From Cristatella mucedo (taxonomy: Eukaryota; Bryozoa; Phylactolaemata; Cristatellidae), in contig WPIO01000003.1 of the NCBI GenBank assembly GCA_009760855.2, positions 9,556,501 through 9,620,500 of the forward strand: 64,000 nt of DNA. The letters are read 5' to 3'. Below, one piece after another: positions 1 to 13,200 of the stretch. Made by a program: the position numbers and the translations under genes. The notes beneath the pieces are model-generated. The model was not told the origin of the DNA. It ran no database searches and saw only the letters and a program-made list of their open reading frames with translations. Numbering within the stretch: position 1 is the first letter of the stretch; every line of letters starts with the position of its first letter.

Positions 1-213
1 AGCTGACGACCGATGATGTTACCAGTTAAAAAAATATACTGAAACGCGAGTTCTATCCTACGTGTGGGAAAGTCTCAAAAGTCTACGGACAACACTGCAG
101 CTATTATATGCACTTTGTACGTCAAAACTACATCACAAATATCAGTTCAAGCCTTGACATAGCACTCTGTACTGGCAGGATGCGTCTTCGGCGTGTTGTG
201 AATGAATGCTTAC

Positions 214-449
214 AGGTCTTCTTGTTCGGAAGTGGCTGTGCTGGAGTTTCGCGAGTCTGCAAAGGCTGACTCACAAGCACGTAACCCAGGCATGCAGGAT
301 GACTTTCTGCTGGATCGAATTCGGCTGTCACGTCTGCATCCACGTTTACTTTGCTGTGCATATATCCATAGAACACAGGGGTGACTATTGCAGCGTCATA
401 GTTAACCAACTCTGGGCCAGTGTCCGTGACCACAGGGAATGGTGGTCTT
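214..449 (-). CDS. Candidate internal exon of an unidentified gene
   Basis: On the minus strand a 236-nt stretch is open in one frame and is bounded by a fair acceptor (ttgcttccag just above 449) and a fair donor (acct|gtaagc just below 214). The peptide runs through VVTDTGPELVNYDAAIVTPV and ends near QPLPNKK; its composition is mixed and unlike the surrounding repeats. I do not recognise the family. No neighbouring exon was found before the window edge, so the rest of the gene would lie to the left or be too short to see. It could also be a chance open frame. Confidence 0.3.
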
Positions 450-968
450 CTGGAAGCAAAGTCTTAAACGAATAAAGAAAATAAATTCACGGCTTTGTCA
501 GAGACATACCGGGCAAGTAAGCATGCACATCACACTATAGCAGACCCACAACTCCTGCGGCTGTAATCTCATCTCAACGTTTTACTGCTTGAGCTAATTC
601 ATTGGCAAAGTATCTGAATTATACACGGAGTTAAACTCATTTGAATCACGTTTTTATTCAAGAAGTGAAAAGTCAGTACTCCTTCCCTGGGCGAGCGTAT
701 GCCAAGCAACGAGACCAACAGCAATTTTGCGGCTGTTGTTCCATACAAAAAGTAGCAGGACTTTCTCAAAGACTTGATACTTTAGTAAGGTTGAATGATG
801 ATATGATAATAGTATTTTGAAATCAGGATGCTTCCTTGTATTATAAAACCTGGAAAAATCCGAAGAGAAAGAGCAAGGTTTTTGGTCTGTAGTCAAGGTT
901 AGAATAAGCAAATAAAGGAAGAGCATTTTTCTGTCCTTTAGAGAATTGTGAAAATCTAATATAATGTA

Positions 969-1928
969 ATGTATCTCCGTCTGTAACACCGCAAAGCCCG
1001 AATGACTATGTGGGTGTTACGCAGGAGTTTTGTACAGCGCACTCACGGCATAAGCGGCTTTTGATATGCATTCGGTACCCAACAAACTCCATCTCATACA
1101 ACAAAGAGAAAGTGGGAAGCATAGCAGAGTCAGGAGAGCAGTTGAGGTAGTGAGTGGCATGGAAGTGGCAGCTCAGGGCCGCTGCAAAGGACGTGCAATA
1201 GGCGGCAGCAGGAGAGTAGTTGTCATTGCGTAAGAATTTTGGACGTGAGTTCCACAGTCTAGGACCTGCAGAGCTAAAGCTTCTGTCGCCTAAGGTCTTT
1301 AAGCGGAGGAATGAAGCAGCTAATTTATTGTCCATACGGGACCTGAGGGGGGCACGAGGAGGCTGAAACTGGTGCAGCAGTTCAGCTAGGTACGAAGGAG
1401 CCAAGCCGTGGCGGGCCTTGTGGGTCAGCGTAAGAACTTTGTTCTGTATCCGTTGATCAATCGGCAGCCACCATAGCTCTTTTTGCAAAGGAGACACACG
1501 GTCAAACCTCTGGGACTTGAAAACTAGCCTTGCTGCCATATTCATGGCCATTTGCAGTGGCCTAGATGCTTTTTTTGGTGGCCCAGCCAAAGGGAAGTAC
1601 AATAATCATGCCAAGACATAACTTGGGAGCTAGTTAAATTTTTTGCAAGCCACTGTGGAAGACAGCTCCTAATCTTAGATAGGGATCGGACGTGATGGCT
1701 AGCTGTTTTTATATAATGGTAGGGCGATGCTCGCTCGAGGTTCCTTCTTCGTATTCGGCTCCGTTTTGACGTCGTCGCCGGCAGTTGCCGGACTCGTTTT
1801 CTCTGAAAGCGAGGGAGGAGGGCGGGCTGTCCACAGGCGATGGCCGGGATACAGGGAGTCAGCGGAAGGAGAATTCGGCGGACGCCACCAAATATGGTTG
1901 CATCGCGCCCGAGCACGCATTTTGTGTT
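969..1928 (-). mobile_element. LINE-B copy a with composite 5' head
   Basis: Minus-strand non-LTR retroelement. The 3' part codes for the C-terminal region of a CR1/L2-like reverse transcriptase; the clearest frame is 1006-1602, with VSPLQKELWWLPIDQRIQNK, a 'HGLAPSYLAELLHQFQP' block and 'DRSFSSAGPRLWNS'. A frame change near 1560 separates this from an upstream part in another frame (SSQVMSWHDYC). The 3' end is the motif shared by all LINE-B copies (plus-strand 'atgtatctccgtctgtaac'). Above about 1720 the sequence is no longer LINE-like; that head of roughly 200 bp is shared with the copy at 4561-5487 and stops at the same place. The element is dead. Confidence 0.8.
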
Positions 1929-4197
1929 CCGTGTATCGTGTGTACTAATCGAGTTCTAGTGTGAGATCATTCAGGCTATCGAGGTAGAGCTGCCATTAAA
2001 GACACACGCCTGTCTCCAGCAAGTGTAATGCTGATGAAGGGCTGAAAAGCCACGGGTTTCTACAGACGCATTTAAGTCAAGCTCGGTGCTGCTGTGGCCG
2101 CCGATTTGAAGATGAAGACAAGACAGCTAAAACGGAAGCTTTGAAGACGTATGAAAATCCTCTGTAGTAATTTATGCTAAAGCCCAATGATGGAGCAAGG
2201 CCAAACACTGAAACCTATCTTTGTTGGCTATTTTGGTTGTTATTATTCCGGCCGAGGATGGCAGTAATTTAAGGAGGGGCAGTGAAAAGGCAGCGTGCTA
2301 GATCATCCAGATTATCTCTACCCAGATAGCCATTCTTCGGGGTACCTGAGTTAGAACGGCTTGGAACCGGTTATGTTGTAAGCTATGGTTAAGTGGCATA
2401 CACGACGGAAGTCATGTGATAGTTGGTCAGTTGCTCTCTAGCCACGAGTCAGGCGGTTGAGAGGCGCTCTAGCCACCGTACGAAAGCTGTTAAAATGCCA
2501 CGGCTGGTTTTGGAAAGCCTGTAGACCTCCTTAGCTACCGAATAGACTACTCTACGCTATGGATGCGGACCTGTTATCGTAAGGCATAAGGCCCTCTTCG
2601 TTGCTAATGTTTTCCGCTGCTGTCGGCATACCGGCGTGTATTGCTGCTGCACCTACAAGCAGCTAGCAGCGATTCAGACGCTCGGGACTTCACCAGTATT
2701 CACCAAGTTCCAGCAAGGACTTGCGTGCAATGCTAGCTAAAAGCGCTGAACTTGCTGCCCTTGCTAGTTCTGCCCGGACGTGGAAGACGTACACCTGCGA
2801 TTCAGAAGTGGGCACGGGCAGCGGCTGAATGGCAACGCAGATTGAGAAGCTAGGCGTGAAGAATATTTATAAAATATAAAGCTCGGGATATAGTCTCAGA
2901 GTATTTTTCTCGTCCATATTGGATTACTTGTGTACTTTCTGCTAATGCCAGGGAGGGCAGAGTTTGCGCTTCCCTAAACACCGTCGGAGGATTTTCCCGA
3001 TTGAGACAGCATCCTACTTCTTTCTACCTGTGCGCTCATCATCATACTAAATTTGACGTGTTTTGAAACCAGTTGAGTTATAAATGTTTTTAATAATTAT
3101 GCATTGCATAATAATAACTTGCTTGCGTCGCTGTCCGATTCACTGTTCAAATGCTTAACGCCACTGTACAAGCATCCGTAGCCTATGTGGTAGATAAATG
3201 TGCTTCACGTGTTCGCCTTACATTGTGCATGCGCATAGCCAGCCCTAAAAGTTTTCATTTTTATTATCTACTCCCATAGAAATTTTGTGAATTTATGCAA
3301 TAAGTTTGTGTAAGACGTCAAAGGAGCTTACCTGACGCCGCGAAACGCTAAACGCTGTGCTTACCTGCGCATATGTCTCTCCACAAGTTTCGTTGGGGTA
3401 CTTTAGTAATAACTGACATCTCCTGCGTTCGCGTATGGGTGCTTAAATCCTCTTTCTTTCACTTGGTAGCGGAGAGAGAGAGTTCCTGGTGAAGGTCGGA
3501 GTAAAGTAAGGTGACCGACCGCACGAGCGTGGTTCGGTAGACCCGGCGGGCGATACCGGATATCCGTGGTTGCCATGCAACGCCTGACACCCCGCAGGTG
3601 TCGGTAGCAGCTGCACATAGTAAAATGAACATTTTATACCTTTATATTGATCCAAATATTTTAAATATAATATTTATGCTGAACTATTTTTTGAATGAAT
3701 CTGTAAGCACAGTAAGTAGAAGGGTCGCAGCTCCAGATTGGGCGTGCCTTTCTCGCGTACGGCCGCTCGTCTCTGCTAATTCATGTATACGCCTAGCGCC
3801 GCAACGGAAATCCGTGCTTTCCCTAGAGGCACACAGATTTGTTTTTAGCTGATCGTGTGTCCCAGGGTCTGGTGGATGGCAGCCGGCAGCAAGGATCTGG
3901 GGAGGGGAGGGAGGGAGCGGAGGGAACTGAAGCATCCCTCGTGCACTGGCTTAAGGGGCTGGGTGGCTCAGACCGAACCATGCTAGAAGCTGTTTAAACC
4001 ATCCTTGCCATAAATTACCCCTTAGCACGCCAGGCTTCCAGGTGGCAGATAAGATCCAGATACAAAATCTTGGACGAGTCCACCGTTTTTGCTTTGTGGT
4101 GCCGCCCATCATCACAAACATGTAGCACACCTCCGGCCTGGCTCAATTTTAGGGCACTCAAGAACTGCTCGGCAGGAAACGTCTGTCTGTGAAAGTT
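1929..4197. other. No gene recognised
   Basis: About 2.3 kb of single-copy-looking DNA. Open frames here are short and without known domains. I see no SINE, LINE or microsatellite of note. Confidence 0.4.
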
Positions 4198-4554
4198 GAG
4201 CATGAGTACGCAGCCATCGTAGTAGGAACATGAGGTGATTGATATCGGCTGCTGGCCTGTCCACCCCATAGTCCCGGCTTGCAATTTAAGAATAAGGCAA
4301 CGCTCGCCCAAGGTCTCTGTCGCCGCCAGCCGTCCGAAAGTTGCTGGGCGGGTTTCCGTGAGAAGGAGGAAAATTGCTGAAAAGCGCATGCGTCCTCTAG
4401 AACACAGCGGCTTGATAGACGGTTTTCGTGAGAACGACAGAGGTGGCTGAAGAGTACCTGAGTTCTCGAGCTGTGAGCAAGAGGACGCAGAGGTCGCAAG
4501 TAGGATCAAGAGGCGATTGATATTGGCTGGCTTGTCAACCCCATTGTCCCGGCT
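4198..4554 (+). repeat. Imperfect direct repeat, two units of about 82 bp
   Basis: 4198-4279 and 4473-4554 match closely: both run from 'gagca.gag.acgcag' through 'agtagga.ca.gagg.gattgatat' to 'cccattgtcccggct' or its variant. The offset is 275 bp. Copy b of LINE-B starts 6 bp after the second unit. Confidence 0.6.
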
Positions 4555-4560
4555 AGTTGC

Positions 4561-5487
4561 ATGTATCTCCGTCTGTAACTCCACAAACTCATAAGGACTA
4601 TGTGGGTGTTACGCAGGAGAGTTTTGTATAGCGCACTCACAGCCTAAGCGGCTGTTGGTACGCATTCGCTAACCAGCAGACTTCATCTCATGCAAGAAAG
4701 AGAAAGTGGGAAACATAGCAGAGTCAGGAGAGAAGTTGAGGTAGTGAGCAGCATGAAAGTAGCAGCCCAGGACTGCTGAAAAGGATGAATCATAGTCGGC
4801 AGCACGTGATTAGTTGTCGTTGTGTAAGAATTGTGGTAGCGAGTTCCACAGTCTAGGACCTGCAGAGCTAAAGCTTCTGTCGCCAGTGGTCTTTAAGCAG
4901 AGGCATGGAACAGCTAATTCATTGTCCATACGGGACCTGAGGGCGCGAAGAGGCTGAAACTGTTGCAGCAGTTGAGCTAGGTACGAAAGAGCCAAGCCGT
5001 GGCGGGCCGTGTGGGTTAGCGTAAGAACTTTGCTCTGTATCAGTGGCTCAAGCGGCATTCATCCTAGCTCTTTCAGCAAAGGAGACACGTGCTCAAACCT
5101 CTGGGACTTGAAGACTAGCCTTGCAGCCATATTCATAGCCAGCTGCAGTGGCCTAGTTGCTTTATTGAGTAGCCCAGCCAAAAGGGAAGTATAATAAAGC
5201 CGAGACAGAACTAAAGAGCTAGTTAAATTTTTTGCAAGCCGCTATGGAAGACAGCTCTTAATCTGAGATAGGGATCGGACGTGATGGCTAGCTGTTTTTA
5301 TATAATGGTAGGGCGATGCTCGCTCGAGGTTCCTTCTTCGTCTTGATGTCGTCGCCGGACTCGTTTTCTCTGAAAGCGAGGGAGGAGGGCGGGCTGTCCA
5401 CAGGCGATGGCCGGGATACAGCTCAAGGAGAATTCGCCGGATGCCACCAAATATGGCTGTATCGCGCCCGGGCTCGCATTTTGTGTT
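4561..5487 (-). mobile_element. LINE-B copy b with composite 5' head
   Basis: Same structure and orientation as the copy at 969-1928: 3' motif at 4561, reverse transcriptase C-terminal fragment (open frame 4810-5058, ending in DRSFSSAGPRLWNSLPQFLH), then the non-LINE head up to 'gcattttgtgtt' at 5487, where similarity to copy a ends at the same base. Small indels distinguish the two; for example copy b lacks about 18 bp in the 'gacgtcgtcgccgg' region. Flanking DNA differs between the copies, which argues for separate insertions and against a local segmental duplication. Confidence 0.8.
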
Positions 5488-5711
5488 TCTTTTGTTTCCA
5501 TTGTGCATTGTGCGTGTACGCGTGGTCTCGGCAAGAACGCTTGAGGTAGTGTGTGAGGTATTCCTACCTTCACGGTGGAAGTGGAGCCCTAGTTCTCTAG
5601 TCAGGGTCTATTTAGGTCGTTTCCCACAATAGACGTAGGTAGCCTAAGTGCAGAGACATATTCCCCGAAAGTGAGCCTGCGAGAAGTGTCGAGGATAAAA
5701 CTGAGCTAGAC

Positions 5712-5768
5712 GCCCAGCGAATCCACGACCTGGGTCGTGAAGAGCAAGCACCTTACACATGAGCTTAG
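5712..5768 (-). mobile_element. SINE-1 fragment, head only
   Basis: Contains the tRNA-like head of SINE-1 in reverse: 'cgaatccacgacctgggtcg' followed by 'agagcaagcaccttac'. The body and tail are missing. Confidence 0.5.
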
Positions 5769-7036
5769 TCTCGAGTTACTTGTCCTAAACCGAGCAACTA
5801 CTTCTGCATCATGTTTTGGAACAGAAAGTGGCTTCCCTAAAGCAGCTACGATGAAGGTACAAGAGGAGGTATGCACAGGCTAAGTAAGCCAGGCGAACTT
5901 TGCAAATTCAAGATATATCTGGCATGGGTCAGATTTGCTGTTTACCCAAAAAGTAGAATTCAAAGAGGCACAAGTAACTACACAAACCTTCGAAAGAAGA
6001 CATCGATTGAAGCACTCTATCCTGTTGAGCTGTCTAGCATTTTAGCACTAGCATCGCTAGCAAGCACAGGAAGACAGGAATTTAAGGTACAACAAGTCAT
6101 TTCGCTCGGGAAACTGAATAAATCGCCGCCCATAACAAGTCTGTCGCCAGCATGTCTAGGTAAAGTATGTAGCTGAAGAGGCTTATGTGGAGAAGAATGT
6201 CAGGATGCCATTGTCAGTTGAACACATGAACTTTGACACAAAAGGTCTGAGTCATACGCACTTAGGTAATCAATTACACATCAGTAGTAGAGAGAGATAC
6301 TCCAGTCATTAGCATACTTCATCCACACATAGCTATACAACATTCCACCACTAATTAGCAGTCTCGTTTGATTAACATTCCAAGACAAACTTGCTGCCCA
6401 CGAACATGGGTAGGGTATCAGAGCCGAATGAGTCAGCATTGGAGGCTGAAGTGTGTCAAAATCGCACGTGCATAGACGATAGCATCTGCAATATCGACCT
6501 AGCAAGCAATTAGCCTTATTAGAGCTAATTTTCTTAATGCCACGGTATAAGTTCGATTTAACAAAGGAATGCTATTAACTGGTTGTTAGCTGCTGAGGCA
6601 AAGTTATGTCTTGGTCCGGATATAAACACGGCTGCTATTCTTGGTAGCTGCATCGGAATTTAGTTGCAGCCGTCTATTTGGGACACCTGCTAATGCTTGA
6701 GCGACTTAAAAAAACACTGTGCCTGATGCAAGCTGGCTTCCAGCCAAGCAAGATGCCATGTGAAGGTCACAAATGCTCGGCCTGGACGTGCCAGCTGAGG
6801 CCACAATGCATGTTACAGCTCTGGGAAAGTGACGAGGTCCAGTGCTGTAGCCATCACATGCCAAGGAGTCCAACTTAATTGCTCCTTGAAACATGTCAGA
6901 CAAACAGCTTATTCACGGTGAACGGAAATACTTTCCAAGCCACAGGGCTGCCTTCAGTGACTGGGGTCCAACCGTGGCCCATTCACAAAGCAGCTGCACA
7001 CGCCATTGTCAGAGGTGACACTGTGTTGAGGATATG

Positions 7037-7234
7037 TCAATGTGCAGCCCGTGCATACTCGGGAGGTGAAGGCAACTGCATGCCGTCCTTTACTTCAAAA
7101 AACGTGTATGAGAGCGTAATCATTTCCACAGCTTGGAGTTTAGGGTCGTCGGCAAACTCAGGGTCGATGTAGAAAAAGACAGGCATGTCGACTTCCTCGT
7201 GTGGGTTGAGACGCTGCTCTTCGAAACAGAAGCA
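7037..7234 (-). CDS. COX11: COX11 terminal exon with CFCF copper motif
   Basis: 66 codons including TGA at 7039-7037. The acceptor is 'ttttttgtttag'. Begins directly with CFCFEEQRL, whose two cysteines are the copper ligands known for the family, then PVFFYIDPEFADDPKLQAVE and the last strand TLSYTFFEVKDG. I could not place a poly(A) signal in the next few hundred bases. Confidence 0.95.
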   Translation of the reverse strand, partial: CFCFEEQRLNPHEEVDMPVFFYIDPEFADDPKLQAVEMITLSYTFFEVKDGMQLPSPPEYARAAH

Positions 7235-10200
7235 CTAAACAAAAAAGAGCGAAGTACATACTGCTGTGGCTGCCAAGAAGTGGACATAACTCAGGCTAGA
7301 CATCACCTCTTTGCTGCTGCAAATCATCACAAGCACAATGAACATTCACAGCTAGATATTATCAACACTAGCTATGGTGGCACAGCTGCGTGCCAACTGA
7401 GCCTCTGAATGCCACAGGCAGGCAGTGCATATGCAGATGAGTAAGCCTGTGGGGAGAAAGGGGAGGCGTAGGCATGTGGCAGTAAAACGTGCATACTAGT
7501 CAGGGCCTGATGCGATCACGGGCCCGAGCACAGTCTTCAGACAAAATGAGCAAACCTGTGCCTCAGAGAAAAAAATACTAGCTGATTTAACAGCCTCTTT
7601 TGTGAAGGCGACAGAAGAGCCTTTACAGCTATCATCACTGCTTGCAGTGGCGATAAAGCATCACCCAGTGCAGGATTCGAACCTATGACCTCGGGACCGG
7701 GGTCGTGAAAAGCAACAGCCTTACCAAGTGTGCCATTGTAAACGGCCAAAAGTGGCTCATCAACTAAGCATAACACTCTAAAATAGGGAATAGCCACATT
7801 TTTGGCACTCGTTTTTATATCTCTACCCTTGGTCGTACATACAGAACCAAGGAAGTTGACTAGAGCCTACAAGACGAAGAGCCTAGTAAAGCATCACTTA
7901 GATGAGGTGAGATTACACTAAGTCGACAGATGGTTATTGTTTCCGGGGACCGCTCGTCTACTTAGCCAAAGGGTCAATGGCAGGGCCCTATAACCAAGGG
8001 GTGCTGAAAGCACAACAAAACCGTTAACCACAAGGGCTTCAGACAGCGGTTACTACTGGCTGATGTAGTTCAGCACAGGGGCCAAAGACAACAGGTTAAA
8101 TTTTGACAGAAGGTCGATCGATCTCGATGTTGGCCTAGGTATCTGCTTAGGCCGAACAAAGATACATATATAAACACACGTGCCTAGCCGCATACAGTAA
8201 GCGCCAGCCATCCACATCTCAAATGTTCCAAAACACACAACATTACACAACTACAAGGGCACCTGGATTTTGTTGAAGTACTGCCCTGCTTCGAAGGGCA
8301 CCACGCTGTATGTTGATATTCCTGTTATAGGTTTGTCGGTAGGGTTTCTGGCCTTGTAGAATGCCAGGGCAGTCTCACCAGGAACAAGCTGCAATACGAC
8401 GTGCTATGGTTAGCAAAGCAAGCATGCACAGGACACGACAGCACAGCAAGCCACCAATCGTGGGCACAACCTCCCGGCTACTAGCAGCAAAAGGCTGTCA
8501 GCTTATGCACGGGCAACCACTTGTTTGCCAGCAGTTACAGACCTGCAGCTGGTTGATACAGAATTAAAAGACCAAGTATTCACAGTTCCAGCAAAAAATT
8601 AAATGCCACTGTTAATGCAGTTTTAGGTTCCCAGAAGCTTATGTCCATACAAGCATGTACCAAATTGTGCATCCAAGTTAAGTCTTCAGAATGTGACCGA
8701 TAACAGGGCAGCCGTTGTTCTGACACTGAGAGGCTAGCCCAACCAATTGCAGAAGCTGATTGCCTCAGAGTTCTGCGGCAAACAATCCCTCCCGCAAACA
8801 GACCAGGAGGAGTCAAATAAATGGCACTGGACTAGCAAGGCATGCAACTGGTGGGAGTATAATTTTTTTCAACACCGTGGAAAGTCGAGTTGTGAAGCAG
8901 CGTCAATCAACTGGTAAAAAGCAATGTTACCACTAATAGATTTCAAACTAAGGTAACCATTTGTTCACTGAGGTAGCCACCGCCCCAGTATATAGTCAAT
9001 CGATTGAAAGACGAAGAGTACAAAAAATCAAGTGAGATTGAGCATACATCTCGAGATCTACAACAGTGGGTTAGGCAAGGAACAGGATCAATTTTGTCAG
9101 GCAGCAGCTGTGAAGTGAAGCAAATGGAAAAAGATCCTTATTCACTTTGATAAACTAAAGGTTAAGCCCTGATTAAGCAGCCTCATTTATATGTAGCAGC
9201 AGGAGAGCGTTAGTTAACACTACTGGTGCTTGCATTAGGCAATAAAGGATTGCCCGATGCAGGATTCGAACCAACGACCTGGGTGGTGAAGTGCAAGGAC
9301 CTCACCCCTGAGTTAAGTCCCAGGGGCCACATACCTACCCATGCATCTCACGAGGTGACTATTCAATGACGACAAGTAAAAGACTTACTTAAGACAAAGG
9401 TGTTCAAATCCCAAAAAAGTTAACTGCTAGCAAAAGAATCAGGAATACACTTGGGCCACCATTGGTTGATTTAAGTGCTAAATTTAGAGTAAACCATAAG
9501 CAAAACATAGTACAAAACGAAATAATAAACAACTAAGGAATCCTTTATGAGATAAGAAAGCCACCAAGAGATTATTGCCTGCCTTCAGCAGACTAAAGAA
9601 GTTAATGAGATATTGTTCTTAAGGTCCATAAGCATTACCCTGCAACAGTCATTCAGGAATAGAACATGAATTAATCGATAGCTGACTTAGCTAGACGCTA
9701 CGAGAGCACGTGCAACCGGACCACACATGCGCACACAGAAATAGGATATTTTGCAGCGTGAAAAGCAACCAACGATCATGGATAAACAAGAAATAGGGCC
9801 ATACAATAGAGAGAGGTTCTCTGAAAACCCTGAGGAAAACATGTTACCGCCTTTCCCAAGGAGTCACTTCAAACCATGATAGCAGGCAAGGACTAACGAG
9901 GCATCAACAAAAGAGAACCCATGTCGTAGAAGCAGAGAACCTTCTGATGCCACACAAGATGGTCTGCCTGCACACATAGAAAGGTGCACCTGCACTTAAG
10001 CAGTGCTGCTTTCCGGCAGGGTTATATGTGTGTTAGCATGGATACGATCCTGAGACAATGCAGACTTGCACAACTAATTTCAAATGCACATGCCGTGCCT
10101 GCACATCACTGGGTAGCTATATTATAAAGCAACACAACAAGCTGCAGCAATTCCTTCCCCACTAGAGGATGCTTCGAGCGTAGAAACTTGCTTCTGCACT

Positions 10201-13200
10201 GGTGGGCTGCAACCAAACAACGACTGCTCTTACAGCGATCACGACTTCTTCGAATGGCCACGACTGTTCCATGGAACGACCACGATTACTCATTAAAACG
10301 ACCTCGACTGCTCCTTGATGCGACCACAACTGCTCCTGTGACAGCTCTGGGTGCACGGCATTGAGGAGAGGATGTCTCTTCAAGTCTCTAATGTCTCTCA
10401 GTGACATTTTATGGTGGCAATGTAGCCTTTCTACGAAGTGCTCGACTGACTGTCTTTGAATGGCATCATAATATTATGCAAAGACCTTGGTACAAACACA
10501 GCACACGGTAACGACTTGCTCAACATGCACAGCATACCTTAATAACTGACTGCTGAGGCTTGAAGTTCCACATCATGCTCGCATTCGTGTCTGCATTAAA
10601 CCGCACTTCTATCATTCTATCTTGCACTTTCTTTAAGTTTTCAACTTTGTCGGCAGCGCTGATGGCCTGTGTAGATTGTCCTCCCAAGCCAGAGACCTAT
10701 AAATAAAAAAAATTGCACAAGCCGACGTCTCTAACTTTATATCAAGTTTACGTAGTACTAGCTTTCACTATAGTTTATCATCAGAATTCCGATAATTACC
10801 ATTAGCTATCCTTATCCAACTGTTCACGCATGCTAGCACAGACAAGCACATGAGCTCATGCAAACACATAAATGTACGATCTGCAGCAATCGGTTTCAAT
10901 TGGACGTCGACTGTAGTTTTAGGAGGCCACATTATCGCTATATTTGGTTCGAGATTGTCCTTGACAATTTTTTTTCAAGTCACGGGTTTTGGGTATTACC
11001 CATACAACACGATGGTGCCATGGGCAGACTGGTACGCCAGGTCAGCAGAGTTAGCGACAATTGTGCAGGAAGCCTGATATGACAGAGGTCGAGCTGAGAA
11101 AACGAGATAGCTGCAGCTGTACTGGAAATGTACAGCAACACATTATGCCTGAGTGTGAGGTACTTTTGAAACTAATTTACATAAGAATGCAAATCAGCCA
11201 AGTTAAAATTCCCACGTTAAATCGATTAGTGCCTACTATGGCAGTTCTGTCCCATTGCATTTGGTACTTTGTTGCTGCTGTTAGAGAGGCAAATGGTTTG
11301 CACATTACTACACAAGTGAAGTACCATATGACAAGGAAATCAGTCTTGGCATCGATCGATGGATTTGCTCTTGCAGGGAATATCAGTTTGAAAGGATACG
11401 ACAACTTGGCAGAAGTGGGGCCCAATTAAACAGCTTAAATATAGCCTTAAAAAATAACCTTGCATATGCAATAGGTTATGTTTAGGAGCCAATAATCAAC
11501 ACGATATATCTGCATTAAGTAGATAATCAGATGACATTCGATATGTCGGTGAGCCGTGATGGCACACTAGGTAAGGCGGTTGCTTTCACGACCTCGGTCC
11601 CAAGGTCGTGGGTTCGATTCCTGTGGTGGGCGATCCTTTATCGCCACTGCAAGCGGTGGGGATAGCCGTAAAGGCTCTTCTGTCGCTATACAAAAAGAGG
11701 CTGTTTAATCAGCTAGGATTTTTTTAAGCAATGTTTTCTGCATGTCCTCTTTCATCAAAAAGTTTAACAAGAAGTCAAGCTAGAATAATAGAGTGGGTCA
11801 TATCATCGACTAAATATCTTATAGGGATCACAGAACTGTTTGCAATGAAGCCTCCTGCAGACACAATATGCAATTACACAGATGTCTAAAAAGAGCATCA
11901 TGCTGGCAGTTTTTTAAAAGCTATTTTGCAGAATTACCGCCTCTATCAAATGCATTGGACGAGCCTGAGATAATATCTTTGGACAAACACATCAACCGAT
12001 GGCCGGGGCACTTCTTTAGTTACTGCTCACGCAGGCATGGCCAGGAGTGATAAGCCTAAGTGATGCAAACTAAGATTAATCCAACAATGGAACAGAAAAA
12101 AATTCAACTCAATAGTGGCAAAAGGCTCCCAATTACTTTTTATTACTTGTAATAGAACCATTTTAACCTACAGGGGTCATCGCGAGCTAGCATGGTTTTT
12201 ACCAATCTGGGTCCCAGTTGCAACATTACACCAGTTTTCACTGACCTGCACCGCTTCCTAATCAGGCACCATAAAACTTCAATGACACTCACTTTTAGGT
12301 CCTTCAACACCTGCTCGTCTTACTCAAATCGTTTAGCTATGCCTCAAACCACCCTGAAATCTTTTACAGACTGTGCCTTTAGTTCATATGATCTCTCCCA
12401 AAGCATGTAACTCACTCCCGACTGACGTCACGACATTCCATGACTAGACAACATTTAAAAAGAAGCTAAAACGCATCTGCTTCTAACAGAATTTCCCGAG
12501 TCCTTGTGACTTTGCCCTTTGTGTGCTTATGCCTACTGACACTGTGCATGCTACCACTAACCATATTTGCACGTTGGCACTTTGCACGTTACCACTAACC
12601 ACAGCATGCATGTTGTTTTTGCACACGATACCAGTTACCATATGATCATGCTTCCATTACAGCATATGTAAAGTCCCTAGAAAGTGACTTAAGTTCCCTG
12701 AAGGTGCTATAGAAATGAATTATTATCCTTATTGATCATGAATAAGGCAGTCACGATGTCAAAAACATTCACTAACAACCGCCGCTCTGCCAATAGAATC
12801 TTTCCGTGATTTCTATGAGAAAGTTTTGAAATGAAATGAATAATCTTGCATGAAAATAGATACATGCATGTCCAATTAAGTCATAAAGTCATATATTAAT
12901 TGCTTGGGGATTTCAACTAGTGACATGCTTCAGCTGGTCGTGCTGGTCCATCTGAAGTTAGAACTTGGAAATAGAGCTAAATGCTGCCATCAAATCGGGC
13001 CACTCCACTACTCCAAGTAGGGTGAGAGAGGTCCCACATTCACAAATGTGGATGCTCATTACTCAATTAGGCATCGGCCTTAGCCAGAGTCACAGTGACA
13101 AGATCAAACACACCGTCATCCCGTGCTCCACAATGTGCATGCTGTGCACAAGCCAAATGTCTTCTGGCCCATGGCACGTAGACTAGAATACATGAGGACT

